Assembly: GCA_016841125.1 (NCBI GenBank)
Contig: JAENZU010000024.1
Location: forward strand, 1 to 15,147
Direction of reading: 5' to 3'
Length of the DNA: 15,147 nucleotides
Source: Melioribacter sp.
GTDB lineage: Bacteria > Bacteroidota > Ignavibacteria > Ignavibacteriales > Melioribacteraceae
Made by a program: the position numbers and the translations under genes. How positions within the stretch are numbered: the first letter of the stretch is position 1; each line of letters opens with the position of its first letter. Positions 6,151 through 13,649 of the stretch are shown here, in pieces. A model generated the notes under the pieces. The model was not told where the DNA came from, searched no databases, and saw only the letters and a list, made by a program, of their open reading frames with translations.

Positions 6151-8100
6151 ATGGGTAAGATAATAGGAATTGACTTAGGAACGACAAACTCATGTGTAGC
6201 CGTTATGGAAGGAAATGAACCGGTTGTTATACCTAATTCCGAAGGAGGAAGAACTACTCCTTCAGTTGTTGCTTTCACTAAAAGTGGTGAAAGATTAGTT
6301 GGTCAGCCGGCAAAAAGACAAGCGGTAACCAACCCGAACAATACTATCTTTTCCATCAAAAGATTTATGGGAAGGTTTATTGGTGAGGTATCGAATGAAA
6401 TTCATGAAGTGCCTTATAAAGTAGTTGAAGGTGATAATAAAACTGCACGGGTGAAAATTGATGATCGTTTATATTCACCACCCGAAATCAGTGCGATGGT
6501 TCTTCAGAAAATGAAAAAGACTGCCGAAGATTATCTTGGGCAGGAAGTTACAGAAGCTGTGATAACTGTACCGGCTTATTTTAATGACTCGCAAAGACAG
6601 GCTACTAAAGATGCTGGTGAAATTGCAGGATTGAAAGTTAAAAGAATAATAAACGAACCAACTGCTGCTGCGCTTTCGTACGGATTGGATAAGAGAAATA
6701 AAGAACAGTTAGTTGCCGTTTACGATTTAGGCGGAGGTACTTTCGATATTTCTATACTTCAATTAGGCGACGGAGTTTTTGAAGTAAAATCTACCAATGG
6801 TGATACACACCTTGGCGGCGATGACTTTGACCAAAGACTTATTGATTATTTGGCAGATGAGTGCAAGAATCAGGAAAGCATCGATTTAAGAAAAGATCCG
6901 ATGGCTCTGCAGAGACTTAAAGAAGCTGCTGAAAAAGCTAAGATAGAATTATCTTCATCAATGCAGACTGATGTAAATTTACCGTTTATTACAGCAACTC
7001 AAGATGGACCGAAACACTTAAATCTTACTATCAGCCGTTCAAAATTTGAACAGTTGGTTGATGACCTTATTGCTAGAACAAAGCAGCCGTGCGAATCGGC
7101 AATAAAAGATGCCGGTGTTTCAGCTTCACAAATAGATGAAGTTATTTTGGTTGGCGGTTCAACTAGAATTCCAAAGGTTCAGGAAACAGTTAAAAACTTA
7201 TTTGGTAAAGAACCTCACAAGGGTGTTAATCCCGATGAAGTAGTAGCAATCGGTGCTGCAATTCAAGGCGGCGTTCTTGCCGGTGATGTTAAAGATGTAT
7301 TATTGTTGGACGTCACTCCACTCTCACTTGGTATTGAAACTCTCGGCGGTGTTATGACAACATTGATTACGTCAAACACAACCATTCCAACACGCAAGAG
7401 TGAAATTTTCTCAACTGCTTCGGATAATCAGCCTTCAGTTGAAATTCATGTTCTGCAGGGTGAAAGACCGATGGCAGCAGATAATAGAACACTCGGAAGA
7501 TTCCACCTCGACGGAATTCCGCCTGCACCAAGAGGCGTGCCTCAAGTTGAAGTTACATTTGATATTGACGCTAACGGTATTATGAACGTTAACGCAAAAG
7601 ATAAGGCTTCAAATAAAGAGCAGAGTATTAGAATTACTTCTTCTTCCGGTCTGAGTTCTGATGAAGTTGAAAAAATGAAAAACTCTGCAAAAGAACATGC
7701 TGCCGAAGATAAAAAGAAAAAAGAGTCTGTTGAAGTTAGAAACCAAGCCGACAATTTAGTTTTCCAAACTAAAAAGCAGATTGAAGAACTAAAAGAAAAA
7801 ATTCCGGCTGATATTAAAAGTAATCTCGAAGCCGAAATTGTTAAAGTTGAAGATGCTTTGAAAACCAATGATACCGAAACTATTAAGTCTGCAACAGAAA
7901 GTCTTAATAAAGTTTGGAGCGAAGCAGCACAGAATCTCTATCAACAGCAAGGTCCATCAGAAGGCGCCCCCGGTCAGCAAGGTCCTACTCCTGATAGTGG
8001 AGAGCCTCAATCAGAGGAAGCTAAGTCAGATGCCTCTGAAGGAAATGTAGAGGACGCTTCTTACGAAGTAGTTGACGAAGACGATAAAGATAAAAAATAA
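6151..8100 (+). CDS. dnaK: Molecular chaperone DnaK (Hsp70)
   Basis: DnaK is the cytoplasmic ATP-driven chaperone that binds exposed hydrophobic peptides in cycles with DnaJ and GrpE. The 649-residue protein has the three Hsp70 signatures: GIDLGTTNS at 6-14, YDLGGGTFDIS at 191-201 and the VGGSTRIPKVQ region at 334-344. The interdomain linker VLLLDV is at 383-388, followed by the substrate-binding beta domain and helical lid. The tail is rich in Gly, Pro, Gln and acidic residues and ends close to the usual EVVDED form. Length is normal. dnaJ, grpE and hrcA are not adjacent, so this is a stand-alone dnaK locus. It is followed after 35 bases by a short Hsp20-like ORF and then a strong terminator. 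The leader is AT-rich with no CIRCE element. Confidence 0.98.
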   Translation: MGKIIGIDLGTTNSCVAVMEGNEPVVIPNSEGGRTTPSVVAFTKSGERLVGQPAKRQAVTNPNNTIFSIKRFMGRFIGEVSNEIHEVPYKVVEGDNKTARVKIDDRLYSPPEISAMVLQKMKKTAEDYLGQEVTEAVITVPAYFNDSQRQATKDAGEIAGLKVKRIINEPTAAALSYGLDKRNKEQLVAVYDLGGGTFDISILQLGDGVFEVKSTNGDTHLGGDDFDQRLIDYLADECKNQESIDLRKDPMALQRLKEAAEKAKIELSSSMQTDVNLPFITATQDGPKHLNLTISRSKFEQLVDDLIARTKQPCESAIKDAGVSASQIDEVILVGGSTRIPKVQETVKNLFGKEPHKGVNPDEVVAIGAAIQGGVLAGDVKDVLLLDVTPLSLGIETLGGVMTTLITSNTTIPTRKSEIFSTASDNQPSVEIHVLQGERPMAADNRTLGRFHLDGIPPAPRGVPQVEVTFDIDANGIMNVNAKDKASNKEQSIRITSSSGLSSDEVEKMKNSAKEHAAEDKKKKESVEVRNQADNLVFQTKKQIEELKEKIPADIKSNLEAEIVKVEDALKTNDTETIKSATESLNKVWSEAAQNLYQQQGPSEGAPGQQGPTPDSGEPQSEEAKSDASEGNVEDASYEVVDEDDKDKK

Positions 8101-8135
8101 ATTCCAATAGATTTTATTTAGAAAGATTATAAACT

Positions 8136-8300
8136 ATGAATTACACAGACATTAAAGATAAAACAGCTAATTTGATAGAGCCTTCGGAACATGAAATCAA
8201 CTTGGCTCATTTAGTGGAAATTTATGAAACCGAAAATGATTTAATGTTAACGGCAAAAGTGCCGGATCTGGATATCGATCTATTGGAAGTAAAGATGTAA
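8136..8300 (+). pseudogene. Truncated Hsp20/alpha-crystallin-like ORF (54 codons)
   Basis: An ATG-to-TAA ORF of 54 codons beginning 35 bases after the dnaK stop. The first 25 residues are polar and charged. Residues 27-53 contain VEIYETENDLMLTAKVPDLD followed by IDLLEVKM, which resembles the start of an alpha-crystallin domain (the usual VDIYETDDxxVLxAxLPGV pattern) up to about the second strand. The protein then stops. The rest of the roughly 90-residue domain, including the C-terminal GxL motif, is missing, and no continuation is visible in other frames before the terminator at 8317. The LPGV turn has become VPDLD. I infer a decayed or truncated small heat-shock gene left in the dnaK transcript. 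A retained microprotein is possible, since the reading frame itself is clean. Only a weak GAAAG precedes it as a ribosome site. Confidence 0.6.
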
Positions 8301-8316
8301 ACTATATTTCTATAAT

Positions 8317-8351
8317 TAGCGGGATGGTTAATTAAACCTCCCGCTATTTTT
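8317..8351 (+). terminator. Intrinsic terminator of the dnaK transcript
   Basis: An eight-base perfect stem, TAGCGGGA (8317-8324) with TCCCGCTA (8339-8346), is continued past a one-base bulge by GGTT/AACC around a small AT loop. TTTTTA follows. The GC-rich stem stands out in an AT-rich region, and the position just after the short Hsp20-like ORF makes it the end of the dnaK unit. Confidence 0.85.
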
Positions 8352-8361
8352 ATAATTCTCC

Positions 8362-8380
8362 AGGTGTTAAATTCACACCT
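8362..8380. promoter_or_regulatory. 19-base near-palindrome AGGTGT-N7-ACACCT
   Basis: Perfect six-base arms AGGTGT (8362-8367) and ACACCT (8375-8380). Symmetry continues into the spacer (AA/TT) with one mismatched pair. It lies between the dnaK terminator and the M1-like gene, 91 bases before that ATG. No T-run follows it, so it looks more like a protein-binding site than a second terminator. The cognate regulator is unknown. Confidence 0.4.
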
Positions 8381-8471
8381 CTATTGCAGCCTCCTTTGTT
8401 TCATTTCACTACAAGAATTTTGATTTTTTGCATTCAAGATTTTCCGTAATTTTTTGTATTTTCGTTTTAGT

Positions 8472-10403
8472 ATGAAAAAAGTAATTCCTCTTTTTATCGT
8501 TTTTACGCTGCTGAGCTATTTTGCTAATTCAAATTTGTTCGACAGCAACGCTTCTAAAATACAGCCGGAAAATTATTCCAATGGTATTAATAATATTTAT
8601 TCCGGCAAAATTGTCTCACCGGCAAAATATAAAATTACTGCAAAATTGCTTACCGACGAGAACTTAATTGATGTTAAAGCTGAGATAATGTGGACGAATC
8701 GTTCTGCAAAACCAACCAATGAAATCTATTTTAATTTGCCCCGTAATCCCAACGTGACAGATATTACGTCTTCTTCGATAAAAATTAAGAAACTGGCTAT
8801 CAATAATTTATCCTCAGAATTTATTTTTCCCGATAAAATCGGAGTGGTGAAAAATAATGGTACGGTAGCCAAAATCGAACTATTGAAGAAAGTATTCCCT
8901 GGTGAAACTAAGCAAATTGATATTGAGTTTAGTTTGGAAATTCCTCCGTCTAAAAATTCATGGGGTTATGCTGAAGGAAGGAATTTTTATTTTATCGCCG
9001 ATTGGTACCCTAAAATAGCTGTACTTAAAGATACCGGATGGGTCTGTTATCCCGGTGATTCCAATTTAGGAGTTTATTCGGATTTTGCAGATTATGAAAT
9101 TTCAATAATAACTCCCGAAAGCTATACTGTTGGCGGATGCGGGATTGCCTCTAAACAGTCAATTGCAAATAATAGAACTTTATTTAAGTTTGAGCAAAAT
9201 TCAATTCGCGACTTTGCATGGTTTGCCACCGACGATATTATTAATGCCAGAGAATCTTACGAAACCTTGAGCGGCAGATCAATTGAAATTGAATTATTTA
9301 TTCAAAAGGAAAGAGAGGGATACAAGGATAGGTATTTTCAGGCAGTCAAAAAATCTTTTGACTTTTTGTTTGAGAACATTGGGGAATATCCTTACCAAAA
9401 ATTTACGGTAGTAGATGTGCCCCGTACAAGCGGAAGTGAGGGAATGGTATTCCCGACACTCGCAACTTTCAAAGCTCCTTTAATTGCACCTGTTTATATA
9501 CATGAACCGGAATTGAAAATTGCTGAGGCTGTAGCAAAACAATACTTTTATGGGGCTGTTGCGGTTGACGGATATTCGGAACAATGGATTGAAAGCGGGG
9601 TCCCAAGTTTTTTGGCTGCACAAATTTTGGAAAACAATTACGATGCAAGGCTTAACTATTTTGAGCTTGCATCATATTACCCGATTTTCGGGATGAATTT
9701 TTTATCCTATAATGAAATTCCAATCATTTACACAATAGGCTCTTACCAACTTGCACCCGGCACTTTTTCATTACAAGAATATTATAAAGATCCATTCGTT
9801 GGTTCAATCGCCGATAAATCTTATTCTTTCCCGGATGGACTCAGCTATAAATTGAATACTCTTCATAAACCTAAACTAATGTTTCTTACTCTTGCATCAT
9901 ATATCGGCAGCAATAAATTGTTAAATATTCTAAGCAACGTGTATCAGGAATTTCAATTTAAACATTTAAGCGGCGATCAGTTTGTTAAATGCATTAATGA
10001 GGAATCGCAGAAGAATTTAGTCTGGTTTTTCGAAAATCTTTTTTATAATTCAAAATATTTCGACTACAGTGTAAGATCTATCGAAAAAATATCGGAAACA
10101 AATTATGAAGTTTTTGTGCAGAGGTCGGGCGACGGAATCTTCCGAAATAAAATTGCTCTTATTACAAAATCCGATACACTTCTTCAATATTGGGATGGAA
10201 TTGAGAAGTGGAAGATTTTTACTTTCGAGACAAATAATAAAGTTATCGCTGCCGTGATCGATCCTGATAGAATAAATCTTTTCGATATGAATTTTTCTAA
10301 TAATTCTATGATGGCATCACCAAATTATTGGCCTCCCATCTCGCTGGCAACACGATGGTTCTTTTGGATGCAAAACGCGTTAATGATTTTGGGCAGCATC
10401 TGA
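8472..10403 (+). CDS. Exported M1-aminopeptidase-like protein with degenerate zinc site
   Basis: A 643-residue protein with a signal peptide (MKK plus a hydrophobic core to about residue 18), an N-terminal beta domain and a central gluzincin-like domain as in M1 aminopeptidases. The segment at 349-361 aligns with the family's TIVHEVAHQWFYG pattern, but HExxH is replaced by EAVAK (352-356). The third ligand, expected 18 residues later, is Ser 375 in WIESG instead of the Glu of W(L)NEG. The substrate loop GGMEYPTL is EGMVFPTL at 323-330. Metal binding and peptidase activity are therefore unlikely. The last 20 residues are hydrophobic and aromatic and may anchor the protein. I chose the ATG at 8472; a TTG at 8454 would put extra residues before the signal peptide. 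The stop overlaps the next gene (TGATG), suggesting the two products work together. The family fold is well supported; the role is unknown. Confidence 0.85.
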   Translation: MKKVIPLFIVFTLLSYFANSNLFDSNASKIQPENYSNGINNIYSGKIVSPAKYKITAKLLTDENLIDVKAEIMWTNRSAKPTNEIYFNLPRNPNVTDITSSSIKIKKLAINNLSSEFIFPDKIGVVKNNGTVAKIELLKKVFPGETKQIDIEFSLEIPPSKNSWGYAEGRNFYFIADWYPKIAVLKDTGWVCYPGDSNLGVYSDFADYEISIITPESYTVGGCGIASKQSIANNRTLFKFEQNSIRDFAWFATDDIINARESYETLSGRSIEIELFIQKEREGYKDRYFQAVKKSFDFLFENIGEYPYQKFTVVDVPRTSGSEGMVFPTLATFKAPLIAPVYIHEPELKIAEAVAKQYFYGAVAVDGYSEQWIESGVPSFLAAQILENNYDARLNYFELASYYPIFGMNFLSYNEIPIIYTIGSYQLAPGTFSLQEYYKDPFVGSIADKSYSFPDGLSYKLNTLHKPKLMFLTLASYIGSNKLLNILSNVYQEFQFKHLSGDQFVKCINEESQKNLVWFFENLFYNSKYFDYSVRSIEKISETNYEVFVQRSGDGIFRNKIALITKSDTLLQYWDGIEKWKIFTFETNNKVIAAVIDPDRINLFDMNFSNNSMMASPNYWPPISLATRWFFWMQNALMILGSI

Positions 10404-11296
10404 TGCAGTTCGGTATTAGAGATATTTTCACCTCAAGCATAAGAGCTGTTTATTATAATTTTAAATTTGTATTTCTTTTGTGGGGATTGAATGCCGCCGC
10501 GGCTTTTATATTAACAGTTCCGACTTATTATATTTTAGTTGATAATCTCAGCCAATCAATGATGGGTCAAAAATTAGAGACCGGCTTGGATTATATGTGG
10601 CTTGTTCAATTTTTTAATCTTTACAAAAGTAATATTGGAGAACTACCACTGATGATTTATGGGATGGTTGGAATATATGTACTGGTTCAAACCTTTTTTC
10701 TGGGAGGCCTGGTTGCAATTTTTAATATCCCCAAAAAGAATCATATGGTAGATTTCTTTTTCGGGGGAGTAAGGTATTGGTACCGATTTACAAAAGTTAC
10801 TTTGGTCTCACTAATATTCTTTTTTTTGGCGTTTGAGTTAAACTATCAGCTCGGAAACTGGATTGCCTGGAGCTTTTCCGGAAGCGAATCGGTACTTACA
10901 GATTTTGTGCTACGATCTCTCCGCTATATTCTATTAATATTTCTAATTGGACTTATTACATTAATATCAGATTACTCTAAAGTTTCGGTTGGAATTAAGG
11001 ATTCGCAAAAAGTTTTAAAAGAAATTTTTAGCTCAATATTATTTATTAAACAAAACTTTGTTAAAATATTCTCAGTATTTCTGCTTGTTGCTGCAATTGG
11101 TGCCGCCGGCGGAGTAGTCTATAATTTTGTTGGAGCCGTAATTCCGAGAACTCCTTTTTATTTCTTAATTCTATCCTTTATTCTTCAGCAAATGTTAATT
11201 ATTTTTAGACTTTTAATTAGAATGTTATTTTGCTCAACAGAAGTTTTATTGTTTAAAGATTTGAACGCAGAAATTATCAGCGTTGAATCTAATTAA
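10403..11296 (+). CDS. Six-pass integral membrane protein of unknown function
   Basis: The ATG at 10403 overlaps the preceding stop as TGATG and gives 297 residues starting MQFGIRDIF. An upstream in-frame start at 10328 would lie wholly inside the previous gene and is rejected. Hydrophobic stretches at about 21-46, 82-108, 131-147, 171-192, 220-243 and 252-275 suggest six membrane passes. There is no signal peptide and no catalytic or transport motif that I recognise. A positively charged NIPKKNH loop follows the second helix pair. Coupling to the M1-like exported protein, whose own C-terminus is hydrophobic, suggests a joint envelope complex; this is inference. def begins 17 bases downstream. 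Confidence 0.75.
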   Translation: MQFGIRDIFTSSIRAVYYNFKFVFLLWGLNAAAAFILTVPTYYILVDNLSQSMMGQKLETGLDYMWLVQFFNLYKSNIGELPLMIYGMVGIYVLVQTFFLGGLVAIFNIPKKNHMVDFFFGGVRYWYRFTKVTLVSLIFFFLAFELNYQLGNWIAWSFSGSESVLTDFVLRSLRYILLIFLIGLITLISDYSKVSVGIKDSQKVLKEIFSSILFIKQNFVKIFSVFLLVAAIGAAGGVVYNFVGAVIPRTPFYFLILSFILQQMLIIFRLLIRMLFCSTEVLLFKDLNAEIISVESN

Positions 11297-11313
11297 TGGA
11301 GGATTTTTAAGTT

Positions 11314-11862
11314 ATGCCAATTGTTCCTATAACTATTTACGGCGATAAAATTTTGAGGAAAACCACTAAACCGGTTGATGCTGTAGACGATGAAGTTATT
11401 CGCGATATTCAGAATATGTTCGAAACAATGCGTTATGCCAATGGAATTGGATTAGCAGCAAACCAAGTTAATTTGGATAAATCGATTTTTGTAATAGATA
11501 TAAGTCCGGTAGAAGGTTATGAAAATATAAAACCAGTCGTAATGATCAATCCTGAAATTGTAGAAGAATCTGAAGAAAGAATAATTATGGAAGAGGGCTG
11601 TTTGAGTCTGCCCAATTTACGTGCTGATGTTGAACGTTCTGAAATAATTAAAGTTAGATATCTCGATACGGATGAGGAGATTCAAGAAATTGAAGCCGGT
11701 GATTTGTTTGCTAGAGTTATTCTGCACGAATATGATCATTTGATAGGCAAAATGATTCCGGATAGAGTGGAACCGGGAATGAAAAAAAGACTTCAGAAAG
11801 AGTTGATAAAAATAATGAAACGGGATGTAGATATTGATTACCCGATTACACAGAGAAATTGA
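11314..11862 (+). CDS. def: Peptide deformylase
   Basis: Removes the formyl group from the N-terminal Met of new proteins, using a bound metal ion (usually Fe2+). The 182-residue product has all three family motifs: GIGLAANQ at 44-51, EGCLS at 94-98 (metal ligand Cys 96) and HEYDH at 138-142 (ligands His 138 and His 142, catalytic Glu 139). A GGAGG at 11298-11302 precedes the ATG. The TGA overlaps the fmt ATG (TGATG), the common def-fmt pairing in which the enzymes that remove and add the formyl group are made together. The gene follows the membrane-protein gene by 17 bases and could share its transcript. Confidence 0.97.
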   Translation: MPIVPITIYGDKILRKTTKPVDAVDDEVIRDIQNMFETMRYANGIGLAANQVNLDKSIFVIDISPVEGYENIKPVVMINPEIVEESEERIIMEEGCLSLPNLRADVERSEIIKVRYLDTDEEIQEIEAGDLFARVILHEYDHLIGKMIPDRVEPGMKKRLQKELIKIMKRDVDIDYPITQRN

Positions 11863-12767
11863 TGAAGATAATTTTTTTCGGCACCCCCGATTTTGCGGTA
11901 CCCTCATTAAAAGTTCTGTATGAAAGCAGCCATGAAATTTCTGCGGTAGTAACTGCTCCGGACAGAGAGAGGGGCAGAGGAAGAAAAGTTTCCGCCACTC
12001 CTATTAAGCAATTTGCTATTGAACATAATATCCCCGTTCTGCAGCCGCAGAGTTTGAAGGATATTCAATTCATTGATGAACTTACAAATTATCGCGCCGA
12101 TCTTTTTGTAATTGTTGCCTTTAGAATTTTACCGCGTGAAGTTTATACGATTCCGCTTAAAGGTGCGTTTAATCTGCACGGATCACTCCTGCCAAAATAC
12201 CGGGGCGCTGCACCTATTCAATGGGCAATAATTAATGGAGAAACCGAAACGGGTTTAACTACATTTTTTTTGGAAGATAAAGTAGATACCGGTAATATAA
12301 TTCTAAAAGAAAAAGTAAGCATTGAACCGAAAGATGATTTAGGCGCGCTGCATGACAAGATGAGTGATGTTGGATCGGAGCTGGTATTGAGAACCGTAAA
12401 TCTAATTGAGACAGGTGAATATAAACTTCAACCTCAGGACAATAGGGATGCAACTCCGGCGCCGAAAATAAAAAAAGATGACTGCCTTATAAAATGGTAT
12501 GAACCGGCTGAAAAAATTCACAATTTAGTGAGAGGTTTATCACCGATTCCGGCAGCCTATTTTGAAAGAAATGATAAAATCTACAAACTCTACAAAACGA
12601 AACTTGTGAACGATCAAAATTTACTGCCGGGTGACATTAAAGAAACTAAAAATGAAATATATATTGGTTGCGGAGAGGGGACACTTCAAATTTTAGAGCT
12701 CCAGCCTGAAGGGCGCAGACGAATGACAACTGAGGAGTTTTTGAGAGGGTATAGTTTAATAAGTTAA
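11862..12767 (+). CDS. fmt: Methionyl-tRNA formyltransferase
   Basis: Transfers a formyl group from 10-formyltetrahydrofolate to Met-tRNAi for translation initiation. The 301-residue protein starts at the ATG at 11862, which shares its A with the def stop; a TTG directly before it is not needed. It begins MKIIFFGTPDFAVPSL and has the catalytic Asn 104, His 106 and Asp 142 in FNLHGSLLPKYRGAAPI and KVDTGNI. The C-terminal oligonucleotide-binding-like domain follows APKIKKDD at about 200-207. Length is normal (about 310-315 in E. coli and relatives). No terminator hairpin is clear after it. Confidence 0.97.
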   Translation: MKIIFFGTPDFAVPSLKVLYESSHEISAVVTAPDRERGRGRKVSATPIKQFAIEHNIPVLQPQSLKDIQFIDELTNYRADLFVIVAFRILPREVYTIPLKGAFNLHGSLLPKYRGAAPIQWAIINGETETGLTTFFLEDKVDTGNIILKEKVSIEPKDDLGALHDKMSDVGSELVLRTVNLIETGEYKLQPQDNRDATPAPKIKKDDCLIKWYEPAEKIHNLVRGLSPIPAAYFERNDKIYKLYKTKLVNDQNLLPGDIKETKNEIYIGCGEGTLQILELQPEGRRRMTTEEFLRGYSLIS

Positions 12768-12900
12768 AATTAATTCAATTAATAATTCCAGTGGTTTGTA
12801 CTTATTTGCTCAAGTTTCAGCAGTCTGGGTTTTCCAAAATAATTGAATATTTTAACACTATTTTGTATCTTCAATGTATAAACAAAATATAGGTGATTCT
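12768..12900 (+). promoter_or_regulatory. fmt-mazE spacer with candidate mazEF promoter at 12843-12873
   Basis: The spacer holds TTG (12843-12845), 20 bases, then TATCTTCA (12866-12873). This is close to the Bacteroidota promoter form (TTTG, about 19-21 bases, TAnnTTTG), with a transcript start expected near 12880. A leader of roughly 20 bases would lead to the mazE ribosome site AGGTGA at 12891-12896. No operator palindrome of the kind often bound by MazE/MazF is obvious. This is pattern matching only. Confidence 0.35.
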
Positions 12901-13143
12901 ATGCGAGTGAAAATCAAAAAATGGGGTAATAGTCTTGCGCTAAGAATTCCAAAGGCTTTTGCAGACCAATCGAAAATTTACGAAAATGAATTTGTTGATA
13001 TTAGTCTGGAAAATAATCGAATATTTATTGAACCTTTGGAATTAAGAGATTATTCCTTAAAAGAAATGAGTTCGGCTATAAATAAATTAAACGTTCATAA
13101 GGAAATGGATTTCGGAAAAATCGAAGGTAAGGAACTTTGGTAA
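12901..13143 (+). CDS. mazE: MazE-type antitoxin (AbrB-like DNA-binding domain)
   Basis: The labile antitoxin that binds and neutralises MazF and represses its own promoter. The 80-residue product begins MRVKIKKWGNSLALRIPKAFA, the swapped-hairpin AbrB/MazE DNA-binding domain. The acidic and polar C-terminal half should bind the toxin. The start is the ATG at 12901, just after AGGTGA; the ATG at 12874 would add nine residues ahead of the conserved N-terminus and overlaps the candidate promoter. The stop lies inside the start of mazF (seven-base overlap), giving the usual antitoxin-first, translationally coupled order. Confidence 0.92.
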   Translation: MRVKIKKWGNSLALRIPKAFADQSKIYENEFVDISLENNRIFIEPLELRDYSLKEMSSAINKLNVHKEMDFGKIEGKELW

Positions 13144-13484
13144 AACCTATTCGATATGTGCCGGATAGAGGTGATATTGTTTGGCTAAGTTTTAATCCAC
13201 AAACTGGTCACGAACAAGCAGGAAGACGACCCGCCTTAGTTATCTCTCCAAAAATTTATAACGAAAAAACAGATTTGGCAGTTTTCTTGCCGGTAACTTC
13301 TCATTCAAAAGGATATCCTTTTGAAGTAAAAATTCCTGATGAGTTAATTATTAATGGAGTAATTCTTTCTGATCAAATTAAAAGCCTTGATTGGAAAACT
13401 CGTGGGGCTGAGTTTATTTGTAAAATCCCAATAAGTACCCTCAAAGAATCTCTTGGCAAACTGAATACTCTAATAGAAATTTAA
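13137..13484 (+). CDS. mazF: MazF-type endoribonuclease toxin
   Basis: A ribosome-independent mRNA interferase that cleaves single-stranded RNA at short sequences when free of MazE. The 115-residue protein is close in pattern to E. coli MazF along its whole length: RYVPDRGDIVWLSFNP at 6-21, GHEQAGRRPALVISP at 24-38, LPVTSHSKGYPFEV at 51-64 and LSDQIKSLDWKTRGA at 77-91. The conserved Arg 31 and Thr 54, at the positions of known MazF active-site residues, are present, so the toxin looks intact. The start is TTG at 13137 inside the mazE stop region, with AAGGA only three bases upstream. The rare start and short spacing may keep toxin output below antitoxin. The cleavage site cannot be read from sequence. 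Confidence 0.93.
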   Translation: MVKPIRYVPDRGDIVWLSFNPQTGHEQAGRRPALVISPKIYNEKTDLAVFLPVTSHSKGYPFEVKIPDELIINGVILSDQIKSLDWKTRGAEFICKIPISTLKESLGKLNTLIEI

Positions 13485-13636
13485 TTTTTAAAAAAGACAC
13501 GTTTGGGCTTTACCCTTTAAATTATTCACATAATTCTCCATTCGCTTGCTTTGGAACTAATTTCAATTTTTTCTGGTATTTTATGTCAATAAATCAGATA
13601 TTATATCCGATTGATGAAATTGAATAATAAATTTTT

Positions 13637-13642
13637 AAAGGA
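13637..13642 (+). promoter_or_regulatory. Ribosome binding site deciding the TTG start of cbs
   Basis: AAAGGA seven bases before TTG 13650. No ATG lies nearby in frame, and the resulting N-terminus (MEFKQNILELIGNTPLVKL) matches the family start. The rest of the 165-base mazF-cbs spacer is AT-rich and shows no clear promoter or terminator. Confidence 0.7.
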
Positions 13643-13649
13643 TTGAAAT

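Noticed and set aside
7542..7868. Antisense 108-codon ORF within dnaK
   Set aside because: It is a by-product of dnaK codon use, is Ser/Phe-rich, and has no family resemblance or ribosome site; other antisense ORFs in coding regions were dropped for the same reason.
8454..8471. TTG start for the M1-like gene
   Set aside because: It would place extra residues before a standard signal peptide that begins at the ATG at 8472.
10328..10402. Upstream start for the six-pass membrane protein
   Set aside because: It would be wholly inside the preceding gene; the ATG at 10403 in TGATG is the natural coupled start.
12874..12900. ATG 12874 as the mazE start
   Set aside because: It adds nine non-conserved residues and has no ribosome site, while AGGTGA stands directly before ATG 12901.
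13505..13515. GGG-CTTTA-CCC hairpin after mazF as a terminator
   Set aside because: A three-base stem is too short to support a terminator call.
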